From: Solirubrobacterales bacterium 70-9 | GTDB lineage: Bacteria > Actinomycetota > Thermoleophilia > Solirubrobacterales > 70-9 | Assembly: GCA_001898095.1 (NCBI GenBank) | Contig: MKSH01000123.1 | Coordinates: 1-7,716 of the forward strand | Length of the DNA stretch: 7,716 nucleotides | Direction of reading: 5' to 3' | Part shown: one piece after another, positions 1 through 5,172 of the stretch | How the letters are laid out: every line of letters starts with the position of its first letter | How positions within the stretch are numbered: the stretch's first letter is position 1 | Program-made: the position numbers and the translations under genes | The notes under the pieces: model-generated | Databases searched by the model: none | Told to the model about the DNA's origin: nothing | Seen by the model: only the letters and a program-made list of their open reading frames with translations

Positions 1-819
1 CCGGCCTGCTCGACCGCAGCTCGGCGCCGAGGAGGAGGCCGACCCGCCTGCCCGCCGACCGGCTCGAGGCGATCGAGGCCCTGCGGCGACTGCGGATGAC
101 CGCGGCGGAGATCGCCGAGGTGCTCGGCATGGCCCTCTCGACGGTCTCGCGGTGGCTGCGTCGGATCGGGCTCGGGAGACGCGGCGCCCTCGCCCCGCCC
201 GAGCCGCCCAACCGATACGAGCGAAAGAGGCCGGGAGAGCTGATCCACGTGGACGTGAAGAAGCTCGGCAGGATCGGCGTCAGGGGTGCCGGGCATCGGG
301 TCACCGGCAGTCGCCGCGGTCAGCTGAAGGTCAGTCGCGAAGGGCTGCAGCGACGCGCCACCGGCTGGGAGTTCGTCCACGTCTGCGTCGACGACGCCAC
401 CCGCCTGGCCTACGTCGAGGTGCTGCCCGACGAGAAGGGCGCCACCGCTGCCGACTTCCTGCGACGCGCCGTCGCCTGGCTCGCCACGATGGGCGTCACC
501 GTCGAGCGCGTCCTCTCCGACAACGGCTCCTGTTACATCTCCCGTGTCCACGCCGCCGCCTGCTCGGAGCTCGGGATCCGCCACCTTCGGACCCGCCCCT
601 ACCGGCCGCGGACCAACGGCAAGGCCGAGCGCTTCATCCAGACGCTGACCAACCGTTGGGCCTACGGCGCCGTCTACGGATCCTCGGCCGAGCGCACCGC
701 AGCGCTACCTGGATGGCTCGACCATTACAACTTCCGCAGAGGACACGGCTCCCTCGGTCACAGGCCGCCCGCGGCTCGGCTCGCCGAGCTGGAACAACCT
801 CGTGAGTAGCTACACCTAG
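1..819 (+). mobile_element. IS481-family insertion sequence remnant, left part outside the window
   Basis: Almost the whole stretch is transposase coding sequence of the IS481 type, so it is the right-hand part of an insertion sequence whose left end lies before base 1. No terminal inverted repeat or target duplication can be recognised on the right. The convergent regulator gene begins its stop codon at 816, so there is no room for the usual untranslated IS end. The remnant is placed to 819 because the ancestral transposase frame, restored by removing one base near 791/792, stops at 817-819. The IS is therefore probably decayed or was deleted at its right end. It may have arrived as part of the accessory region that carries the catabolic operon, but this is inference. 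Confidence 0.7.
3..809 (+). CDS. IS481-family transposase (5' truncated by window, C-terminus frameshifted)
   Basis: Transposase that would catalyse IS cut or copy reactions with a DDE RNase H-fold core. The reading frame is open from base 3, and the residues before the first ATG at 96 continue the family's N-terminal helix-turn-helix, so the true start lies outside the window; 268 codons are visible. The HTH spans about 84-170 (the segment around AEIAEVLGM and STVSRWL). The catalytic triad is visible: Asp at 252-254 (context HVDVKKLG), Asp at 519-521 (SDNGS) and Glu at 627-629 (NGKAERF), with 35 residues between the last two as expected for IS481. The rve-type core ends with HYNFRRGHGSLGHRPP. 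The family normally ends in something like NNL..SYT. Here the frame reads ELEQPRE-stop, while the +1 frame from 793 reads NNLVSSYT-stop at 817-819, so an extra G at 791/792 has shifted the last codons. The core is intact and could still be active, but the missing IS end argues against mobility. Confidence 0.88.
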   Translation, partial: GLLDRSSAPRRRPTRLPADRLEAIEALRRLRMTAAEIAEVLGMALSTVSRWLRRIGLGRRGALAPPEPPNRYERKRPGELIHVDVKKLGRIGVRGAGHRVTGSRRGQLKVSREGLQRRATGWEFVHVCVDDATRLAYVEVLPDEKGATAADFLRRAVAWLATMGVTVERVLSDNGSCYISRVHAAACSELGIRHLRTRPYRPRTNGKAERFIQTLTNRWAYGAVYGSSAERTAALPGWLDHYNFRRGHGSLGHRPPAARLAELEQPRE

Positions 820-1547
820 CCGACGAAGACGGTCGCCGAGCGGTCCTCGTACCAGCGGGCGAGCTGCTCGCCGGCGTTCTTCACGTGGGCCTGCATCTCG
901 GTGCGGGCGGTCTCGGCGTCGCCCGCCGCGAGGGCGTCGACGATGCGGTCGTGCTCGGCGACGTTCTCTTCGCGCTGGCGCTTGTTGCCGGTGAGGACCA
1001 GCCAGGAGACGTTGCGCGGGAAGGCGTGGTTGATCTCGTTGATCTCGCGGGTCAGCCACTCGTTGTCGGCGACCCGGTGGATCAGGGTGTGGAAGGCGTC
1101 GTTGAACTCGACCGTCGGCGGTTCGGCGTCGACCGGGCCGCGCGTCTTCGCCTTGGCGACCTCGTCGCGCATCGACTGGTTGGCGGCGCGGAGTTCATCG
1201 AGCTCGGCGTCGTTGATGCGGCTGACCGCGCGTTCGCAGGCAAGGCCCTCGAGCTCGGCCCGCACCTCGTAGGCGTCGCGGACTTCCCAGGGGGAAGGGA
1301 CGCGGACGACGGCGCCGCGGTTGGGGACCACCTCGATCAGGCCGCTCGTGTGCAGCTGGCGCAGCGCCTCGCGCACCGGCGTGCGGCTCACCCCGAGTTC
1401 GGCGGCCAGCTCGGCCTGTCGCATCTGGGCGCCGATCGGGATCTGTCCCGACATGATGCGTTTACGAATCGCCGCGGCGATCTCGTCGACCAGGGCGCTG
1501 TGGCCCCCGTTCGAATCGGTCGCTGCACTGTCTTTCGCCTTTGGCAT
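816..1547 (-). CDS. GntR/FadR-subfamily transcriptional regulator with FCD ligand domain
   Basis: DNA-binding regulator of 243 aa, probably controlling the divergent operon at 1692. The N-terminal winged helix-turn-helix spans about residues 18-82, with the GntR recognition segment ELGVSRTPVREALRQL (50-65) and wing PNRGAVV (75-81). The C-terminal all-helical FCD domain spans about 88-235. Its likely metal/ligand residues are Asn149 and His153 (NDAFH), His199 (EHDRIVDAL) and His221 (AHV). Family members usually bind carboxylates through a metal and release DNA, so a pathway acid is the expected effector. I chose the ATG at 1545-1547. It follows a modest GGAAAG ribosome site, and a GTG immediately before it (1548-1550) is an equal alternative. 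A longer frame starting with TTG at 1607 would run through the AT-rich dyad and has no ribosome site, so I rejected it. The stop codon shares CTAG (816-819) with the end of the old transposase frame on the other strand. Confidence 0.88.
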   Translation of the reverse strand: MPKAKDSAATDSNGGHSALVDEIAAAIRKRIMSGQIPIGAQMRQAELAAELGVSRTPVREALRQLHTSGLIEVVPNRGAVVRVPSPWEVRDAYEVRAELEGLACERAVSRINDAELDELRAANQSMRDEVAKAKTRGPVDAEPPTVEFNDAFHTLIHRVADNEWLTREINEINHAFPRNVSWLVLTGNKRQREENVAEHDRIVDALAAGDAETARTEMQAHVKNAGEQLARWYEDRSATVFVG

Positions 1548-1580
1548 CACGAGTCGCTTTCCACGGCCGTCACCAGATGT

Positions 1581-1616
1581 AATGGATAAACGGTATTCGA
1601 ACGTCAAATATCCATT
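1581..1616. promoter_or_regulatory. 36-bp dyad, candidate operator of the GntR/FCD regulator
   Basis: Perfect 8-bp inverted arms AATGGATA (1581-1588) and TATCCATT (1609-1616) are separated by 20 bp. The palindrome TTCGAA (1596-1601) sits exactly on the same symmetry axis, between 1598 and 1599. It lies between the divergent regulator and operon in the AT-richest part of the window. On the minus strand TTGACG at 1607-1602 resembles a -35 box for the regulator, although no good -10 follows (TTACAT at 1582-1577 is weak), so binding here could give autoregulation. Assignment to this regulator is inference from position. Confidence 0.5.
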
Positions 1617-1644
1617 GCGACGGTATCAGTAGTTCCGGATCGGG

Positions 1645-1655
1645 TAGATTGGATA
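1645..1655 (+). promoter_or_regulatory. Candidate operon -10 box overlapping a third TTGGATA half-site
   Basis: TAGATT at 1645-1650 matches 4 of 6 bases of a TATAAT box and would place the transcript start near 1657, leaving a leader of about 35 bases that contains the ribosome site. No convincing -35 box is present, so an activator or an atypical promoter is possible. ATTGGATA at 1648-1655 overlaps the box and matches 7 of 8 bases of the dyad arm AATGGATA. A protein bound here would block RNA polymerase. Both assignments are weak. Confidence 0.25.
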
Positions 1656-1680
1656 CAGAGCAAGTCTTCTAGGATCCCAC

Positions 1681-1686
1681 AAGGAG
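1681..1686 (+). promoter_or_regulatory. Shine-Dalgarno sequence deciding a GTG start
   Basis: AAGGAG lies 5 bases before the GTG at 1692-1694. This is the best-placed ribosome site at the head of the operon and settles the GTG as the start of the cyclase-like gene. Confidence 0.75.
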
Positions 1687-1691
1687 CTTCC

Positions 1692-2975
1692 GTGTCCGCA
1701 ATCGACATCTCGGTACCGGTCTTTCAAGGCATGCTGCATCCGGGCAGGCAGCCCGAACAGCGCTTCGTCGAGCGGATCGACCGAGGCGACCCCGGCAACG
1801 TAAGCCGCTGGTACATCGGCGCCCACACCGGTACCCACGTCGAGGCTCCCCTGCACACGAACGACGACGGCGTGGCGATCGACGCGCTGCCGCTCGACCT
1901 CCTCGTCGGCCCCGCCCGGGTGCTCGACCTGACCGGCGTCGAGACCGAGATCACCGCCGCCGACCTCGAGGCCGCGGGCCTCGGCGAGGAGACGCGCGTG
2001 CTGTTGAAGACGACCAACTCGGAGCGCATCCTGCAGGGCACCGAGGCTCCCGACACCTGGGTCGGGCTCGCCCCCGAGGCCGCCGAACTCCTGGTCGCGC
2101 GCGGCGCCAAGCTCGTCGGCATCGACTTCTACACGATCGAGACCCCCGGTCGGGACAAGAGCTTCGACTCCCATTACGTCCTTTCCGGCGCCGGGGTGGC
2201 GACGATCGAGCTGATCGACCTGAGCGCCGCCGACGCCGGCCTCTACGAGCTGATCTGCCTGCCGATCCCGATCACCGGCGCCGAGGCGGCACCCGCCCGC
2301 GCCGTCCTCGTGCCGCTCGACGAGGCGGCTGTCGGCCGGCCGCTGACCGACCTCTCGGTCGCCGTCCACGGCGGCATGCTCCACTGGGGCAAACGGCCGG
2401 TCCGCGAGGAGGTCGAGCAGCTCTCGGCCGGCGACAAGTGCAACGTCACCCGCTGGGACATCGGCTCGCACACCGGCCTCCACGTCGACGCCGGCCTCCA
2501 CTTCGACGACAGTGGTGAGGACATCGCCGAGATGCCCCTCGACGTCCTGCTCGGCCCCGCCCGCGTCCTCGACCTGACCGCGGTCGAGACCGAGATCACC
2601 GCCGCCGACCTCGAAGCGGCCGGCCTCGGCGACGAGCCCCGCGTCCTGCTGAAGACCCGCAACTCGACCACCGCTCTGCGCGAGACCGAGAAGCCCGACG
2701 AGTGGATCGGCGTCGCCCCCGACGCCGCCGAACTCCTGGTCGAGCGCGGCGTCAAGCTCGTCAGCATCGACTTCTTGACGATCGACAGCCCGAGCCGCGA
2801 CACCACCTGGGACACCCACCTGGTGCTCTGCCCGGTGCCGGTGGCGATCGCCGAGTGCGTCGACCTCACCGACGTCGAGGCCGGGGTCTACGAGATGGCC
2901 ATGCTGCCGGTGAAGTGGCGTGGCTCCGAGGCGGCACCCGGCGGCGGCTTCCTCCGCCCCCTGGCCGACGCATGA
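1692..2975 (+). CDS. Two-domain (tandem duplicated) cyclase-superfamily metal hydrolase, KynB/isatin-hydrolase-like
   Basis: The cyclase superfamily (Pfam PF04199; bacterial kynurenine formamidase KynB, isatin hydrolase) uses metal to hydrolyse amide, lactam or related bonds. Known members are about 210 aa; this protein is 427 aa because it holds two complete domains, about residues 4-212 and 219-427. They align without a single gap at an offset of 215 residues and are about 58% identical by hand count (121 of 209). Domain 1 has His45, His49, Glu51 and His55 (HTGTHVEAPLH), then His161 and Glu173. Domain 2 has His260, His264, Asp266 and His270 (HTGLHVDAGLH), then His376 and Glu388. Both metal sites therefore look complete, but the usual Asp ligand is Glu in domain 1, while domain 2 has Leu and Gly where the family has Thr and Pro. 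No signal peptide is visible, so it is probably cytoplasmic. It is the first gene of the operon, starting at GTG after AAGGAG, and its stop overlaps the next start as ATGA. No kynurenine-pathway partner is present, so the substrate is unknown. Confidence 0.85.
   Translation: MSAIDISVPVFQGMLHPGRQPEQRFVERIDRGDPGNVSRWYIGAHTGTHVEAPLHTNDDGVAIDALPLDLLVGPARVLDLTGVETEITAADLEAAGLGEETRVLLKTTNSERILQGTEAPDTWVGLAPEAAELLVARGAKLVGIDFYTIETPGRDKSFDSHYVLSGAGVATIELIDLSAADAGLYELICLPIPITGAEAAPARAVLVPLDEAAVGRPLTDLSVAVHGGMLHWGKRPVREEVEQLSAGDKCNVTRWDIGSHTGLHVDAGLHFDDSGEDIAEMPLDVLLGPARVLDLTAVETEITAADLEAAGLGDEPRVLLKTRNSTTALRETEKPDEWIGVAPDAAELLVERGVKLVSIDFLTIDSPSRDTTWDTHLVLCPVPVAIAECVDLTDVEAGVYEMAMLPVKWRGSEAAPGGGFLRPLADA
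1701..2972 (+). repeat. Intragenic tandem duplication, two units of about 627 bp offset by 645 bp
   Basis: Unit A (1701-2327) and unit B (2346-2972) encode the two cyclase domains. The offset is constant at 645 bases along the whole length, so no codon has been gained or lost since duplication. DNA identity remains high in the middle: a 32-base run is identical at 1938-1969 and 2583-2614. A short linker of about 6 residues (AVGRPL) joins the units. Confidence 0.85.
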
Positions 2976-4489
2976 GCGTCGCCGTCGACAGCGGCACGGT
3001 GGCGATCGCCGCGCCCCACGGCCACGCCGTCGACGCCGCCGCGGAGGCGATCGCCGAAGGCGGCAACGCGCTCGACGCGGCGCTGGCGGCGGCGGCGATG
3101 CTGGTCGTCGCCTACCCGCATCAGTGCGCCCTCGGCGGCGACCTGACCGCGCTGGTCCGCGACTCCGGCGGCGAGGTGACCGCGGTGCTCTCGCTCGGCG
3201 CCGCCCCCGCTGCGGTCGACGTCGCGGCCCTGCGGGCGGCGGGCGCCCGGATGCCGAGCCAGGGCGCGCTCGCGGTGACCGTGCCCGGCATGGTCGCCGG
3301 CTGGCTCGAGCTGGTCGGGCTCGGCGCGACGCTCGGCCTGCGCGCCCCGCTGTTGCGCGCCGCCGCCGCTGCCGCCGACGGCGTCCCGGTCGCCGACGGC
3401 CTGGCGCGGGCGATCGTGCTCGAACTCGAGGCGGTCGAGGCCGACCCCGGCCTGCGCTCGATCTTCACCCGCGACGGCGTCCCGCTCGCGGCCGGCGAGG
3501 AGCTGCGCCAGCCGGCCCTCGCGGCGACGTTGGAGACGCTCGCCGCCGATCCCTCACAGATCTACGGAGGCGAGACCGCCGCCGCGCTGGTCGACTTCCT
3601 GCGCGCCGCGGGCAGCGCGATCAGCAGCGAGGACTTCGCCGCTCACGCGGTCGAGCGGCCGCAGCCGCTGACCGCGACCGAAGGCGACCGGCGCTGGTGG
3701 GCCGCGCCGCCGCCCTCCCAGGGCGCCACCGCGCTCGCCCTGCTCGGCCCGAGCGACACCCCGCTGGCGCGGGCGCTGGCCGCCCAGGCCGCCCGCGACA
3801 GCTTCCTCGGCGACCCCCGCGGCGGCGCGATCGACGTCGCCGCGATGCTCGCGCCGCAGGCGGCGTCCGGCGCCGCGTCCGGCGCCTACGGCAGCGGCGA
3901 CACGGTGGCGATCTCCGCGGTCGACGACGCCGGCCGCTCGGTGGTCCTGATCCAGAGCGTCTACCGGACCTTCGGCGCTGCGCTGCTCGAGCCGCGGACC
4001 GGGATCGTCCTCCACAACCGCGGCAGCGCCTTCTCGCTCGAGCCCGGCCATCCGGCCGAGATCGCCGGCGGCCGGCGGCCGCCGCACTCGCTCTGCCCGC
4101 TGCTCGGCGAACGCGCCGGCGTCCGCGCCGCGATCGGTTGCCAGGGCGGCCCGGCGCAACCGCTGATCCTCTCCCAGGTCGCCGCCGCGGCGCTCGATCC
4201 GGAGGCCTCCCTGGAGGCGGCGCTGGCCGAGCCGCGCTGGGTCGTCGGCTCCCGACCGCTCGGCTTCGAGGCCGAAACGGTGCTCGCCGAGCCTGGCGCC
4301 GAGACCGTCCTCGCCGCCGAGCTCGCCGCCCCCGAGGCGCCGCCGCTGGTCGCCGGCGAGGCCCGCGAGGATCGCTGCGGCCACGTCCAGATCGCCCGCG
4401 CCCTCGACGGCGCCCGCCTCGAGGCTGCCGCCGACCCGCGGGCCGACGGCGCCGCCGCCGTCGCCGCGCCGCGCAAGGAGGACGCGTGA
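2972..4489 (+). CDS. Gamma-glutamyltransferase-like Ntn-hydrolase (probable cytosolic amidohydrolase)
   Basis: A 505-aa member of the GGT family, whose precursors cleave themselves to expose an N-terminal Thr that attacks amide bonds. The N-terminal hallmark (AEAIAEGGNALDAALAAA, then HQCALGGD) and the small-subunit start GSGDT are present. The likely nucleophile is Thr311, giving a large chain of about 310 and a small chain of about 195 residues. Later landmarks are LIQSVY, HNRGSAF (348-354) and the glycine-rich GCQGG. There is no signal peptide, unlike periplasmic GGTs. The position of the glutamyl-binding Arg (Arg114 of E. coli GGT) appears to be in SLGAAP (74-79) with no Arg. The place of Asp433 is Ala353. 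Both losses argue against gamma-glutamyl substrates and for an amidohydrolase role, as in the GGT-like oxamate amidohydrolase of purine degradation. The start is the ATG overlapping the upstream stop (ATGA). It has no clear ribosome site of its own, so translation is probably coupled. Very high G+C leaves long false frames on both strands. Confidence 0.82.
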   Translation: MSVAVDSGTVAIAAPHGHAVDAAAEAIAEGGNALDAALAAAAMLVVAYPHQCALGGDLTALVRDSGGEVTAVLSLGAAPAAVDVAALRAAGARMPSQGALAVTVPGMVAGWLELVGLGATLGLRAPLLRAAAAAADGVPVADGLARAIVLELEAVEADPGLRSIFTRDGVPLAAGEELRQPALAATLETLAADPSQIYGGETAAALVDFLRAAGSAISSEDFAAHAVERPQPLTATEGDRRWWAAPPPSQGATALALLGPSDTPLARALAAQAARDSFLGDPRGGAIDVAAMLAPQAASGAASGAYGSGDTVAISAVDDAGRSVVLIQSVYRTFGAALLEPRTGIVLHNRGSAFSLEPGHPAEIAGGRRPPHSLCPLLGERAGVRAAIGCQGGPAQPLILSQVAAAALDPEASLEAALAEPRWVVGSRPLGFEAETVLAEPGAETVLAAELAAPEAPPLVAGEAREDRCGHVQIARALDGARLEAAADPRADGAAAVAAPRKEDA

Positions 4490-4566
4490 GCGCCCGGCGA
4501 GGAAACTTCATGCATGCCGATCCATCGACCAACCGCCGCCGCCAGGGCGGGGGAGAGGAGCGCTAG
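4486..4566 (+). CDS. Possible 26-codon small ORF filling the only gap in the operon
   Basis: A GTG at 4486-4488 overlaps the stop of the upstream gene as GTGA and is preceded by AAGGAGG (4475-4481), 4 bases away. The frame ends in TAG at 4564-4566, directly abutting the next ATG (TAGATG). An internal ATG at 4510, after GAGGAAA (4499-4505), would give an 18-residue version, MHADPSTNRRRQGGGEER. The peptide is Arg/Gly rich with no recognisable domain or membrane segment. The geometry matches the coupled junctions elsewhere in the operon. However, the same frame is open far upstream through the GC-rich gene, so openness alone means little. It may instead be only a translational bridge, or chance. 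Confidence 0.3.
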   Translation: MSARRGNFMHADPSTNRRRQGGGEER

Positions 4567-5172
4567 ATGTCAGATCTGATCGTCGGCCGGCCCGTGGTGA
4601 TCGCGGTCGATCCCCAGCATGGCGGTTCGCAGGAGGGTGGCGGCATCCCGGCCGACATGCCCGGCCGCGCCGAGCGCAGCGCGCGGATGATCCGGCTGGT
4701 CGACCGCGCCCGCGAGCTGGGCGTGCCGGTCGTCTTCATCCAGGAGGTCCACAAGCGCGACATGGTCGACATCGGCCGCGAGCTGGAAGGCGCCGAGGGT
4801 CCGCACTGCATCGAAGACGATCCCAAGAACGACTTCATCGACGGGCTCGATCCGCGCCCCGAGGAGTTCCACATCAGAAAGCGCCGCTACTCGGCCTTCT
4901 TCGGCACCGAGCTGGAGATCGTCCTCAAGGCCTACAAGGCCGACACGGTGATCCTCTTCGGTGGGCTGACCGACGTCTGCGTCCACTACACAGCGGTCGA
5001 CGCCCACCAGCACGACTATCGCGTGCGGGTCGCGACCGACGCGGTCGGCGGCTCCTCGCAGCGCGCCCACGACGCCGCCCTGGAGGCGATCGAGTACCTG
5101 CAGTCGGACGCCCTGGCGACCACCGACGAGCTGATCGCGGCGCTGGAGCAGGTGGAGGCGGCGGCCCGATGA
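4567..5172 (+). CDS. Isochorismatase-family cysteine hydrolase
   Basis: A 201-aa single-domain hydrolase of the isochorismatase-like fold, of normal length. The Asp-Lys-Cys triad is visible: Asp15 (VIAVDPQ), Lys105 (IRKRRYSAFFGT) and Cys138 (GLTDVCVHYTA). Many members are amidohydrolases that release ammonia from ureido or amide acids (N-carbamoylsarcosine amidohydrolase, maleamate amidohydrolase, ureidoacrylate hydrolase, biuret hydrolase), while others cleave the isochorismate ether. The triad cannot tell these apart. The ribosome site AGAGGAG (4554-4560) is 6 bases before the ATG. The stop overlaps the next start as ATGA. Its setting between a GGT-like amidohydrolase and a phosphotriesterase-type hydrolase, before a CoA transferase, favours an amide- or carbamoyl-cleaving catabolic step (inference). 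Confidence 0.88.
   Translation: MSDLIVGRPVVIAVDPQHGGSQEGGGIPADMPGRAERSARMIRLVDRARELGVPVVFIQEVHKRDMVDIGRELEGAEGPHCIEDDPKNDFIDGLDPRPEEFHIRKRRYSAFFGTELEIVLKAYKADTVILFGGLTDVCVHYTAVDAHQHDYRVRVATDAVGGSSQRAHDAALEAIEYLQSDALATTDELIAALEQVEAAAR

Noticed and set aside
810..815. Terminator between the convergent transposase and regulator genes
   Set aside because: Only six bases separate the annotated ends, and no hairpin with a T run is visible there.
1649..1675. Promoter formed by TTGGAT (1649-1654) and TAGGAT (1670-1675)
   Set aside because: The spacer is only 15 bases, and the transcript would begin within the ribosome site at 1681-1686.
1626..2819. Long open frame on the minus strand across the cyclase gene
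   Set aside because: It is an antisense shadow of a GC-rich gene, with low-complexity Gly/Val/Asp/Arg composition, repeated because the real gene is duplicated. The plus-strand protein has clear family motifs.
2702..2971. N-terminal extension of the GGT-like gene to an ATG at 2702
   Set aside because: It would overlap the cyclase gene by about 270 bases and adds Arg-rich, out-of-frame sequence. The family homology begins just after the ATG at 2972.
1701..2972. Non-genic repeat or repeat array, given the long direct repeat
   Set aside because: The repeat follows protein domains, keeps frame with an offset of 645 bases, and differs mostly at tolerated positions, so it is a domain duplication. 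There are no spacers of the CRISPR type.
1692..2975. Tryptophan/kynurenine degradation, because the first enzyme resembles KynB
   Set aside because: No kynureninase, tryptophan dioxygenase or other kynurenine gene is in the window, and the partner hydrolases and CoA transferase do not belong to that pathway.
2920..4485. Second long plus-strand frame inside the GGT-like gene, running into the small ORF
   Set aside because: Its translation is almost entirely Arg, Ala, Gly and Pro, the usual product of reading very high-GC DNA out of frame. Only the last 26 codons have start and stop geometry worth noting.
2972..4489. Purine degradation via oxamate, because of the GGT-like and isochorismatase-like genes
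   Set aside because: The similarity to oxamate amidohydrolase is only at fold and residue-loss level, and no allantoin or urate gene is visible. It is kept only as an analogy.
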